Below, piece after piece: positions 28,855 through 37,259 of a DNA stretch of 64,000 nucleotides. Source of the stretch: Dryocola sp. LX212 (GTDB lineage: Bacteria; Pseudomonadota; Gammaproteobacteria; Enterobacterales; Enterobacteriaceae); NCBI GenBank assembly GCA_041504365.1, contig CP167917.1:2666001-2730000 (forward strand), written 5' to 3'. The translations under genes and the position numbers were made by a program. The notes under the pieces were generated by a model. The model searched no databases. It was not told where the DNA came from and saw only the letters and a program-made list of their open reading frames with translations. Each line of letters opens with the position of its first letter. Position 1 is the stretch's first letter.

Positions 28855-29043
28855 ATGCTGAATCTTATCAAGAGATTTTTCAGGCGGCTTTTTAGATCCA
28901 TGTTTTATTCCTCCGGCCCGGCAGTAGCCACCATCCTGTTCGCATTAGCACAGGAGCATTTCTTTCCGGGAAGCCCAGTGTGGCCGATAGGGGTATTTGC
29001 GATATTTATGATATTTGTCTTTGCCCGTTACGCTAAAGGGTAA
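28855..29043 (+). CDS. Small two-helix membrane protein, copy 2
   Basis: 62 aa, nearly identical to copy 3 and related to copy 1. The basic N-terminus (LIKRFFRRLFRSMFY) is kept, followed by helices AVATILFALAQ and WPIGVFAIFMIFVFARY. The ATG at 28855 is chosen by alignment, but a TTG at 28846, closer to AAGGATGAA, may be the real initiator. It sits in a direct repeat of period 267 bp with copy 3. Confidence 0.6.
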   Translation: MLNLIKRFFRRLFRSMFYSSGPAVATILFALAQEHFFPGSPVWPIGVFAIFMIFVFARYAKG

Positions 29044-29121
29044 GTCACCATAATTAAATAACCCATATTCAAAACGCTCTGGCGGCGTTGCAGAAAGCAG
29101 TACAAGGATGAATTGATAATC

Positions 29122-29310
29122 ATGCTGAATCTTATCAAGAGATTTTTCAGACGGCTTTTTAGATCCATGTTTTATTCCTCCGGCCCGGCAGTAGCCACCA
29201 TCCTGTTCGCATTAGCGCAAGGATATTTCTTTCCGGGAAGCCCAGTGTGGCCGATAGGGGTATTTGCGTTATTTATGATATTTGTCTTTGCCCGTTACGC
29301 TAAAGGGTAA
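29122..29310 (+). CDS. Small two-helix membrane protein, copy 3
   Basis: 62 aa, differing from copy 2 at only a few positions (QGY for QEH; ALF for AIF). The flanking leader, including AAGGATGAATTGATAATC, is also repeated, so gene and ribosome site were duplicated together. The alternative TTG start is at 29113. The DNA similarity of copies 2 and 3 points to a recent tandem duplication. It is 46 bp before hcp. Confidence 0.6.
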   Translation: MLNLIKRFFRRLFRSMFYSSGPAVATILFALAQGYFFPGSPVWPIGVFALFMIFVFARYAKG

Positions 29311-29356
29311 TTGTCAGCAAAGTATTTTTATAGAAATTAACTAAAGAGGAAATTAT

Positions 29357-29836
29357 ATGTCTACACCCGCACATTTGTGGCTTGAAGATGAAAACGGTTC
29401 TCCGGTGCCTGGCAGCTGTGTAATGCCGCTGCGCTTAGGCTCTATCGAACTAAAATCCTTTTCCCACGGGGTAACCATTCCCGTGGATCCCAGCTGGGGA
29501 AAGCTCACCGGCACGCGGGTTCACCGCCCTGTCGTCATAAAAAAAGAGTTCGACCAGACCACGCCCATGCTGTACCGCGCCGTATGTGAAGGCCGCCGCA
29601 TGAAAAAAGCCACGATAAAAATGTACCGCATTCTGGAATCAGGCATTGAGTCTGAATATTTCACTATCATTCTCGAAAACGTAAAAATCACCACTGTCTC
29701 GCCCTACCTGGCCCCCAGCGGCATGAGCAGCACGCACCTCGAAACGCTTGAATTACGCTACGAGGCGATAACCTGGAAGCATACGGAAGGCAACATTATC
29801 TATCGCGATACGTGGAACGATCGCTGCGTTGCCTGA
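29357..29836 (+). CDS. hcp: Orphan Hcp, type VI secretion tube protein
   Basis: 159 aa, the usual Hcp length. Hcp1-family features: N-terminal strand with a glycine/serine loop, IELKSFSHGVTIPVDPSWG, and TRVHRPVVIKKEFDQTTPML (the HxPxxxxKxxDxxTPxL pattern), LENVKITTVSPY, and the C-terminal LETLELRYEAITWKH. Hcp hexamers stack into the T6SS inner tube and bind effectors inside the ring. Strong ribosome site (AAAGAGGAAATTAT). No other T6SS structural gene is in the window, so it must serve a T6SS encoded elsewhere. Confidence 0.93.
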   Translation: MSTPAHLWLEDENGSPVPGSCVMPLRLGSIELKSFSHGVTIPVDPSWGKLTGTRVHRPVVIKKEFDQTTPMLYRAVCEGRRMKKATIKMYRILESGIESEYFTIILENVKITTVSPYLAPSGMSSTHLETLELRYEAITWKHTEGNIIYRDTWNDRCVA

Positions 29837-29864
29837 GTTCGTTAGGCGGCCATACGCCGTAAAA

Positions 29865-30875
<1,011 letters not shown>

Positions 30876-30893
30876 TTATCTACCTCAGGAACG

Positions 30894-31505
30894 CTACAGT
30901 GCGGCACGGAGTGCTTCGCGGATCAGGGTTTCGCAATCGGCACCGGCGCGGCCCACTTTGCTGACCATACGGCTTGCTTCCTGAGGTTTATAGCCCAGAG
31001 ACACCAGCGCGGCAACCGCTTCCTGCTCGGCGTCGTCCGTCGCCCCGCTTTCAGGCGAGGTCAGCACCAGATCGGCCGCCGGAGTAAAGAGATCGCCGTG
31101 CATGCCTTTGAAGCGGTCTTTCATTTCGACAATCAGGCGCTCGGCGGTTTTCTTGCCCACGCCAGGCAGCTTGACCAGCGAGCCGATTTCTTCACGCTCA
31201 ACGGCGTTCACGAACTGCTGCGCGGACATGCCGGACAGGATCGCCAGCGCCAACTTCGGGCCAACGCCGTTCACCTTAATCAGCTCGCGAAACAGGGTTC
31301 GTTCCTGCTTGTTGTTGAAGCCATACAGCAGCTGGGCGTCTTCACGCACCACGAACTGGGTAAACACTACCGCTTCGTTGCCGGTTTCCGGCAGCTCATA
31401 GAAGCAGGTCATCGGCATATGGACTTCATACCCTACGCCGCCCACTTCCATTAAAACTAAAGGCGGCTGTTTTTCAAGGATGAGACCTCTGAGTCGACCA
31501 ATCAC
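30894..31505 (-). CDS. ruvA: RuvA, Holliday junction-binding protein
   Basis: 203 aa. An OB-fold N-terminus ([20 protein letters not shown]), a helix-hairpin-helix domain ([29 protein letters not shown], about residues 70-135) and a RuvB-binding C-terminal domain ([16 protein letters not shown]) are all visible. The SOS box lies 47 bases upstream of the start. Confidence 0.98.
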   Translation of the reverse strand: MIGRLRGLILEKQPPLVLMEVGGVGYEVHMPMTCFYELPETGNEAVVFTQFVVREDAQLLYGFNNKQERTLFRELIKVNGVGPKLALAILSGMSAQQFVNAVEREEIGSLVKLPGVGKKTAERLIVEMKDRFKGMHGDLFTPAADLVLTSPESGATDDAEQEAVAALVSLGYKPQEASRMVSKVGRAGADCETLIREALRAAL

Positions 31506-31547
31506 AATGCTGCTCCTACGGTTAAAAAAATTTTACTTATCATATAA

Positions 31548-31575
31548 AAAAGGCTGGATAGATATCCAGCCTTAA
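31548..31575 (-). promoter_or_regulatory. ruvAB LexA box doubling as the ruvC terminator stem
   Basis: CTGGATATCTATCCAG (31554-31569 on the minus strand) is the same LexA site as reported for E. coli ruvAB, with the GCTGGATA/TATCCAGC palindrome extended by AAG/CTT and followed by TTTTTT. It begins directly after the ruvC stop (31576), so the operator palindrome also has the form of an intrinsic terminator for ruvC. Confidence 0.85.
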
Positions 31576-32097
31576 TTATTTTAATCTTCCCCGCGACAGG
31601 TTAAGCCGGGTGTCACTCATCTGCATTGAGTTCTGCGTCACGTGACAGTGCGTGATGGCAATCGCCAGCGCATCCGCCGCATCCGCCTGCGGGTTAGCAG
31701 AGAGTTTCAGCAGCGTGCGCACCATGTGCTGCACCTGGCTCTTCTCTGCGCTACCGATGCCGACCACCGTCTGTTTTACCTGACGGGCGGCATACTCAAA
31801 TACCGGCAGATCCTGATTTACCGCCGCCACAATCGCAGCGCCGCGTGCCTGGCCTAACTTGAGCGCCGAGTCGGCGTTCTTCGCCATAAAAACGGATTCA
31901 ATCGCGAAGTATTCCGGCTGGAACTGGGTGATGATTTCGCTCACCCCCGCGTAGATTAGCTTCAGACGCGAGGGTAAGTCGGTTACCTGAGTACGGATGC
32001 AGCCGCTGCCGAGATAGGTCAGCTGGCGACCGGTCTGGCGGATAACGCCGTAGCCAGTGACGCGCGATCCCGGGTCAATGCCGAGGATAATCGCCAT
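31576..32097 (-). CDS. ruvC: RuvC, Holliday junction resolvase
   Basis: 173 aa, the E. coli length. RNase H-like nuclease with acidic residues at D7 (ILGIDPGSR), E68 ([10 protein letters not shown]) and the [12 protein letters not shown] pair near 140. It cuts junctions held by RuvAB. The frame opens one GTG earlier (32100), but MAIILGID at 32097 is the family start. The E. coli gene yebB between ruvA and ruvC is absent here. Confidence 0.98.
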   Translation of the reverse strand: MAIILGIDPGSRVTGYGVIRQTGRQLTYLGSGCIRTQVTDLPSRLKLIYAGVSEIITQFQPEYFAIESVFMAKNADSALKLGQARGAAIVAAVNQDLPVFEYAARQVKQTVVGIGSAEKSQVQHMVRTLLKLSANPQADAADALAIAITHCHVTQNSMQMSDTRLNLSRGRLK

Positions 32098-32140
32098 CAC
32101 GCGTCTCCCGTAAACAGGTTAACGGTCGCGGACAACGCCA

Positions 32141-32884
32141 TTAAAGGGTTGCCGCCACCTCGTCAGAAATCTCACCGTTGTGGTAAACCTCCTGCACGTC
32201 ATCGCAGTCTTCTAACATGTCGATCAGGCGCATCAGCTTAGGCGCGGTCTCTGCATCCATGTCCGCTTTGGTGGACGGGATCATAGAGATTTCTGCTTCG
32301 TCAGCTTTCAGGCCTGCGGCTTCCAGCGCGTCGCGCACTGCACCCATATCTTCCCATGCGGTAAAGACGTCGATTGCGCCGTCGTCGTAGGTCACAACGT
32401 CGTCGGCACCGGCTTCCAGCGCGGCTTCCATCACGGTGTCTTCATCTTTGCCCGGGGCATAAGAGATGACGCCTTTTTTGGTGAACAGGTAGGCTACGGA
32501 GCCGTCGGTGCCCAGATTACCGCCACACTTGTTGAACGCATGGCGCACTTCCGCCACGGTACGGTTGCGGTTGTCGCTCAGGCACTCCACCATGACCGCG
32601 GAGCCGCCAGGGCCATAACCTTCATAAATGATGGTTTCCATGTTCGCGTCTTCATCGCCGCCCACGCCGCGTGCAATGGCACGGTTCAGGGTGTCGCGCG
32701 TCATGTTGTTGGATAACGCTTTATCAATAGCCGCACGCAGACGCGGGTTGGAACCTGCATCGCCGCCGCCCAGACGGGCCGCTGTCACCAGCTCACGGAT
32801 AATTTTGGTAAAAATCTTACCGCGCTTGGCATCCTGTGCCGCTTTGCGGTGCTTCGTGTTGGCCCACTTACTATGACCTGCCAT
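32141..32884 (-). CDS. yebC: YebC family protein (TACO1-like translation factor)
   Basis: 247 aa. The opening [18 protein letters not shown] is the YebC/PmpR/TACO1 family hallmark, and the glycine-rich middle ([19 protein letters not shown]) is equally conserved. Recent work links the family to translation through proline stretches; older annotations call it a transcription regulator. Start at 32884 rather than 32896 by homology. It lies between nudB and ruvC on the same strand. Confidence 0.95.
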   Translation of the reverse strand: MAGHSKWANTKHRKAAQDAKRGKIFTKIIRELVTAARLGGGDAGSNPRLRAAIDKALSNNMTRDTLNRAIARGVGGDEDANMETIIYEGYGPGGSAVMVECLSDNRNRTVAEVRHAFNKCGGNLGTDGSVAYLFTKKGVISYAPGKDEDTVMEAALEAGADDVVTYDDGAIDVFTAWEDMGAVRDALEAAGLKADEAEISMIPSTKADMDAETAPKLMRLIDMLEDCDDVQEVYHNGEISDEVAATL

Positions 32885-32907
32885 AACAATCTCCAAAAGC
32901 GCCTTTT

Positions 32908-33351
32908 TCAGGCGGCATCAATGACAAACTCTTCAATCGCCTGCCGGTTGCTCCATGATTTGGTCATGGCCGCCGCCGCTTTGGCGTCGGTCCACTTCCA
33001 GGCCAGATGTTCCGTAATGGTTATCTGGCGTTCATGAGGCAGCGCAAGGCAGAACCAGTATTCTGTATTGCGCGTAATGCCCGGCGCGTAGCGATGACGC
33101 AAATGTGTAAAAATTTCAAACTCCACACAACGCTGACAGTCGACCATGGCGATCTGCTCGTGAGCAGCATCGATGGCGACTTCTTCATTAACTTCGCGAA
33201 GTGCAGCCTGCAGCGCGCTTTCCCCCTCCTCTATGCTGCCGGTAACCGACTGCCAGAAGTCAGGATCGTCGCGCCGCTGTAGCATCAGCACCCGTCCGGT
33301 ATCCTGCGCGAAAATCACCACCAGTACCGAGACGGGACGCTTAAAGGCCAT
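32908..33351 (-). CDS. nudB: NudB, dihydroneopterin triphosphate diphosphatase
   Basis: 147 aa Nudix hydrolase. The Nudix box is seen as [20 protein letters not shown] (about residues 37-56), with Ala in place of the last Gly of the consensus, as in E. coli NudB where that position also varies. It removes pyrophosphate from dihydroneopterin triphosphate, an early step in folate synthesis. It follows aspS by one base, so they share a transcript. Confidence 0.95.
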   Translation of the reverse strand: MAFKRPVSVLVVIFAQDTGRVLMLQRRDDPDFWQSVTGSIEEGESALQAALREVNEEVAIDAAHEQIAMVDCQRCVEFEIFTHLRHRYAPGITRNTEYWFCLALPHERQITITEHLAWKWTDAKAAAAMTKSWSNRQAIEEFVIDAA

Positions 33352-33352
33352 G

Positions 33353-35125
33353 TTATTCTTTCTCAGCCTTTTTAATTACCGCAACGCCCAGCTCGGCCAG
33401 CGCCGTTGGGTTAGCGAAGCTTGGGGCTTCGGTCATCAGACACGCCGCAGCGGTAGTTTTCGGGAAGGCGATAACATCACGGATGTTGTCGGTTCCGGTC
33501 AGCAGCATGGTCAGACGGTCCAGGCCAAACGCCAGGCCCGCGTGCGGCGGAGTACCGTATTTCAGCGCGTCCAGCAGGAAGCCAAACTTCTCGCGCTGGT
33601 CTTCTTCATTAATACCCAGGATGCCGAACACGGTCTGCTGCATCTGGCCGTTGTGGATACGCACCGAGCCACCGCCGACTTCGTAACCGTTGATAACCAT
33701 GTCGTAGGCGTTAGCCACGGCGGCTTCAGGATCGGCAGCCAGCTGCTCTGGCGTCATGTCTTTCGGCGCGGTGAACGGATGGTGCATCGCGGTCAGACCG
33801 CCTTCACCGTCATCTTCGAACATCGGGAAGTCGATAACCCACAGCGGCGCCCACTTGTTCTCATCGGTAATTTTCAGGTCTTTACCGATCTTCAGACGCA
33901 GCGCGCCCAGCGCATCAGCAACAACTTTTTTGCTATCTGCACCGAAGAAGATCATGTCGCCGTCCTGCGCGCCGGTACGGGCCAGAATCTCTTCCACGAT
34001 GGAAGCATTCAGGAACTTGGCAACCGGGCTGGAGATGCCTTCAATGCCTTTAGCGCGCTCGTTCACCTTGATGTAAGCCAGCCCTTTCGCGCCGTAAATC
34101 TCAATGAACTTGCCGTAATCGTCAATCTGTTTGCGGCTTAACTGTGCGCCACCCGGCACTCGCAGCGCGGCAACGCGGCCTTTGGCATCGTTAGCCGGGC
34201 CGGAGAACACCTTGAACTCCACGTCCTTAACCAGATCGGCTACGTCCACCAGCTCCATCGGGTTACGCAGGTCCGGCTTGTCGGAGCCGTAGCGGCGCTC
34301 GGCTTCGGCGAAGGTCATCACCGGGAAGTCGCCCAGGTCAACGTTCTGCACGTCCAGCCACAGTTTACGTACCAGCTCTTCCATCACTTCCCGCACCTGT
34401 GGCGCAGTCATAAAGGAGGTTTCGACGTCGATTTGGGTGAATTCAGGCTGGCGGTCGGCGCGCAAGTCTTCGTCACGGAAGCATTTTACGATCTGATAGT
34501 AGCGGTCGAAGCCGGACATCATCAGCAGCTGTTTGAACAGCTGCGGGGACTGAGGCAGCGCGTAGAACTTACCTTTATGAACGCGGCTTGGCACCAGATA
34601 GTCGCGCGCGCCTTCCGGCGTGGCTTTGGTCAGCATTGGGGTTTCGATATCAAGGAAACCGTGGTCGTCCATAAAGCGGCGGACGAAGCTGGTGATCTTC
34701 GCGCGGGTTTTCAGTCGGTTCGCCATTTCCGGGCGGCGCAGATCAAGATAGCGGAATTTCAGGCGCGCTTCTTCGGTGTTGACATGGTTAGAGTCAAGCG
34801 GCAGTGATTCTGAACGGTTGATGATGGTCAGATCGGTGGCGAAAACTTCTACCGCGCCGGTAGCCATATCTTTGTTGATGTTTTTCTCATCACGCGGACG
34901 CACGGTGCCGGTGATCTGAATGCAGAACTCATTGCGCAGTTCGGAAGCAAGCTTAAACGCGTCCTGACGGTCCGGGTCGAAAAACACCTGCACGATGCCT
35001 TCGCGATCGCGCATATCAATAAAGATAAGGCTACCGAGATCACGGCGACGGTTGACCCAGCCACACAGCGTGACCTGTTGCCCAACATGGGATGGATTGA
35101 GCTGCCCGCAATATACTGTACGCAT
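33353..35125 (-). CDS. aspS: AspS, aspartyl-tRNA synthetase
   Basis: 590 aa, as in E. coli. An N-terminal OB-fold anticodon-binding domain ([23 protein letters not shown]), class II motif 2 ([21 protein letters not shown]), a bacterial GAD insertion (about residues 300-420), and motif 3 ([15 protein letters not shown]). Charges tRNA-Asp. Highly conserved. Confidence 0.98.
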   Translation of the reverse strand: MRTVYCGQLNPSHVGQQVTLCGWVNRRRDLGSLIFIDMRDREGIVQVFFDPDRQDAFKLASELRNEFCIQITGTVRPRDEKNINKDMATGAVEVFATDLTIINRSESLPLDSNHVNTEEARLKFRYLDLRRPEMANRLKTRAKITSFVRRFMDDHGFLDIETPMLTKATPEGARDYLVPSRVHKGKFYALPQSPQLFKQLLMMSGFDRYYQIVKCFRDEDLRADRQPEFTQIDVETSFMTAPQVREVMEELVRKLWLDVQNVDLGDFPVMTFAEAERRYGSDKPDLRNPMELVDVADLVKDVEFKVFSGPANDAKGRVAALRVPGGAQLSRKQIDDYGKFIEIYGAKGLAYIKVNERAKGIEGISSPVAKFLNASIVEEILARTGAQDGDMIFFGADSKKVVADALGALRLKIGKDLKITDENKWAPLWVIDFPMFEDDGEGGLTAMHHPFTAPKDMTPEQLAADPEAAVANAYDMVINGYEVGGGSVRIHNGQMQQTVFGILGINEEDQREKFGFLLDALKYGTPPHAGLAFGLDRLTMLLTGTDNIRDVIAFPKTTAAACLMTEAPSFANPTALAELGVAVIKKAEKE

Positions 35126-35396
35126 GAGATATCCCTTTAATTAGCCGCGCACGGGTTGCTGCCTGCATGCCAGGCGCCACGGTGGCCGCTATTTTTGTCT
35201 GTCTGATATGGATGAAAAAAGGGGGCTATTATACTGGAAATAATGCCCGGCGATAAGCCCGAAGCGAGCGACTGGTGCGTTCTAAAGCGCCCGAACTTGC
35301 CAATTCTCACAAAAATTAACAAAAATAGTAAACTGTGTAACCGGGGTTCCATCGTAAGGTATTCACCGCAAACCCATTTTGAACCGGAGTCGCCGT

Positions 35397-35978
35397 ATGT
35401 CACAAACCAATACTTTAGAACTGAATCCTTCCCGCACCGCGCTGGTGGTCATCGATTTACAGGAAGGGATCCTGCCGTTTGCCGGTGGTCCGTATACCGC
35501 GCAGGATGTTGTGGCTCGCTCCGCAAAACTGGCCGAAAAATTCCGTGCAAACGGCTCGCCGGTGATCATGGTGCGCGTAGGCTGGTCGAACGATTTTGCC
35601 GAAGCGCTGAAACAGCCGGTTGATGCGCAGGCCGGTGCGCACGCCCTGCCAGAAAACTGGTGGCAGTACCCGGCTGCTCTGGGCAAAAAAGAGAGCGATC
35701 TGGAAGTCACTAAGCGCCAGTGGGGCGCCTTCTACGGCACCGACCTTGAGCTGCAGCTTCGTCGTCGTGGCATCGATACCATCGTGCTGACCGGCATCTC
35801 CACCAATATCGGCGTGGAGTCTACCGCCCGTAACGCGTGGGAACTTGGCTTTAATCTGGTCGTTGTCGAGGATGCCTGTGCCGCAGCGGACGCCGCCCAG
35901 CACAAGGGCAGCATGACCAATATCTTCCCGCGTATTGGCCGCGTTCGCACTACAGAAGAAGTTCTGGCTGTATTGTAA
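35397..35978 (+). CDS. yecD: YecD, isochorismatase-superfamily hydrolase
   Basis: 193 aa cysteine-hydrolase-fold protein. The catalytic Asp region [16 protein letters not shown] is conserved. The usual nucleophilic Cys (TNICVES in relatives) is Gly here, TNIGVES, as also in E. coli YecD, so the canonical chemistry may be lost. The ATG at 35397 after CGGAG is chosen; an upstream TTG frame exists. In E. coli yecE follows; here an ERIC element lies between them. Confidence 0.92.
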   Translation: MSQTNTLELNPSRTALVVIDLQEGILPFAGGPYTAQDVVARSAKLAEKFRANGSPVIMVRVGWSNDFAEALKQPVDAQAGAHALPENWWQYPAALGKKESDLEVTKRQWGAFYGTDLELQLRRRGIDTIVLTGISTNIGVESTARNAWELGFNLVVVEDACAAADAAQHKGSMTNIFPRIGRVRTTEEVLAVL

Positions 35979-35989
35979 ACGGGTGCCTT

Positions 35990-36113
35990 CTACCCTATAG
36001 CATTCGAGCTGAAGGTAGGCGGCACGGGAAAGAGTCCCCTGGAGCTTACTTTTGTAAGTGACTGGGGTGAAGGAGTGCAGCCAACACCCCTACAGTTTGA
36101 AGGATGACGGGTA
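35990..36113. repeat. ERIC element between yecD and yecE'
   Basis: Second copy of the palindromic ERIC/IRU repeat, with CCCCTGGAGCTTACTTTTG and GTAAGTGACTGGGGTGAAGG, close to the ERIC1R/ERIC2 primer sites. The ends ATTCGAGCTGAAGG and TTTGAAGGATGACGGG pair. It ends within three bases of the yecE start codon. Confidence 0.93.
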
Positions 36114-36115
36114 CA

Positions 36116-36220
36116 ATGATCTATGTAGGCCTTCCACAATGGTCCCACCCTAAGTGGGTGCGGCTGGGCATAACCTCCCTTGAGGACTACGCCCGTCATT
36201 TCAACTGCGTGACGCGGTAA
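36116..36220 (+). pseudogene. yecE: yecE 5' fragment, cut by prophage integration
   Basis: The first 32 codons (MIYVGLPQWSHPKWVRLGIT... through RHFNCV) match the DUF72-family protein YecE. The sequence then leaves the gene at TCAACTGCGT (36201-36210), and a stop comes three codons later (TR-stop). The rest of yecE is not in the window and should lie beyond the far end of the prophage. yecE is a known integration site for lambdoid and Stx phages in E. coli. The fragment's only visible ribosome site (AAGGATGACGGG) belongs to the end of the ERIC element. Confidence 0.88.
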
Positions 36221-36290
36221 TTTTTAAAATCACTAAAGAACGCCCAAGAGCATGCGTATTTTTTAGTTTAATCAGTGTGTTAATAAGACT

Positions 36291-36323
36291 GCACATATGA
36301 AATTCAGTAAAGTTCATATGTGC
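36291..36323. repeat. Perfect 11-bp inverted repeat near attL
   Basis: GCACATATGAA (36291-36301) and TTCATATGTGC (36313-36323) with an 11-base spacer, ending 5 bases before the arm-type repeats. It may be a factor-binding site in the integration complex or a weak terminator. No U run follows. Confidence 0.6.
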
Positions 36324-36327
36324 AATA

Positions 36328-36377
36328 ATGCCCCATCTATGCCCCAAAACACATTTTTTTGCCCCACCCATGCCCCA
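36328..36377 (+). repeat. Four direct repeats, likely integrase arm-type sites
   Basis: ATGCCCCA at 36328, 36339 and 36370 plus TTGCCCCA at 36359. The starts form two pairs each 11 bp apart, with 31 bp between pairs, so all lie on about the same face of the helix. They lie about 120-170 bp inside the prophage from the yecE junction, where tyrosine integrases bind arm sites. Confidence 0.7.
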
Positions 36378-36413
36378 AAATCTCTTCTGAAGCGCTACAC
36401 AATTTATCGTTAA

Positions 36414-36457
36414 TGCTGTATAAAATAACAGTATAAATACTGTATGTAATCACAGCG
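36414..36457 (+). promoter_or_regulatory. Two tandem LexA boxes upstream of the phage dinI-like gene
   Basis: CTGTATAAAATAACAG (36416-36431) and CTGTATGTAATCACAG (36440-36455): both have perfect CTGT-N8-ACAG, 24 bp centre to centre. They end 16-19 bases before the dinI-like start, overlapping where its promoter must be. Confidence 0.92.
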
Positions 36458-36473
36458 ATTATCGGAGGTTGTT

Positions 36474-36713
36474 ATGTACGTTGAACTGGTTTACGACAAA
36501 CGCAATGTTGAAGGTTTGCCTGGTGCAAAGGAGCTTATTCTTGCTGAACTTACAAAACGGGTGCGCAGCATCTTCCTGGATGCTGATGTGCGCGTAAAGC
36601 CAATGCAGGCAAACGCCGTTAACAGCGACTGCACGAAGACAGAGAAAGAAAAGCTAAACCGGTTGATTGAAGAGATGTTTGAAGAGGCTGAGTTCTGGCT
36701 CGTTAACGAGTAA
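36474..36713 (+). CDS. DinI-like SOS modulator of the prophage
   Basis: 79 aa, the DinI/ImpC family. The N-terminal strand MYVELVYDKRNVEGLPGAKE, the middle with VRVK, and the acidic C-terminal helix (IEEMFEEAEFWLVNE) match DinI, whose acidic helix binds RecA filaments. Two LexA boxes precede it. Phage copies of DinI are thought to tune RecA-driven induction. It is the only rightward gene in the left 20 kb of the prophage and has a clear GGAGG ribosome site. Confidence 0.9.
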   Translation: MYVELVYDKRNVEGLPGAKELILAELTKRVRSIFLDADVRVKPMQANAVNSDCTKTEKEKLNRLIEEMFEEAEFWLVNE

Positions 36714-36717
36714 TCTG

Positions 36718-36760
36718 GTGGCCCGCATAGTCTATGTGACCACTGTCTTTTTATTTTTGG
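36718..36760 (+). terminator. Terminator of the dinI-like gene
   Basis: GTGGCCCGCATAG and CTATGTGACCAC pair with a small internal bulge and are followed by TCTTTTTATTTTT, right after the stop. Confidence 0.7.
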
Positions 36761-37259
36761 TATTTCTTTCCAACAGCTTCTTAACGCGCCTGAAAGAGCG
36801 GTCGTTAACAAGCTGTATTCCTGTCCCATGTAGCTTGTTATTTTCATTGTCCTTTTTGATAGTCCCTTTTCATACCGTGATTATAACTAACGATTACAAC
36901 CCGTACATTTTGATATGGATAATTACCAAACAAGGTAGTTAAGTGGTAAACACAGCGAATGGCACGCTTTAGTATTTGTCTTGAAAGAACATTGCGTGAA
37001 ACCATCCATTGCCATAATGGCAGCGCCCACTGTCCGATGGGCGTTTTTTTTAGAATTATGGCCAGGGTGAGGAGTTTATATTACCGCTCGACACGGAATA
37101 TAAATTCACATCACCCCGGCCGCCAATAATGGCAGAACGCAGGAAAGGAACCTGTCAAATTTCCGCTTAAATGGTCTGCGATCTGTCGCCAGATATGGCA
37201 GGGGTGGCTTCAGTTGGGTTAACGTCTGGAAGCTGGTCTAAACTCCCTCCTGCCATTTC
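36761..37259. other. Non-coding DNA with a plus-strand terminator
   Basis: About 500 bases with no credible gene between the dinI-like gene and the last tail fibre. It contains a second rightward terminator at 37023-37051 (CGCCCA/TGGGCG stem, 8-base loop, then T8). That terminator is about 270 bases past the dinI terminator, so it may end an independent short RNA starting around 36950; no promoter was identified with confidence. Confidence 0.5.
37023..37051 (+). terminator. Rightward terminator of a possible sRNA
   Basis: GCGCCCA-CTGTCCGA-TGGGCG followed by eight T. Strong on the plus strand only, with no plus-strand gene directly upstream. Confidence 0.75.

Noticed and set aside
36121-36290. 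tRNA gene as integration target
   Set aside because: No cloverleaf or CCA-like end is present at the junction; the interrupted sequence is clearly the yecE coding start.
36491-36942. Open frames on both strands through and beyond the dinI-like gene
   Set aside because: Both are shadows: the minus-strand frame mirrors dinI codons and the plus-strand one runs through the terminator and AT-rich DNA without a ribosome site.
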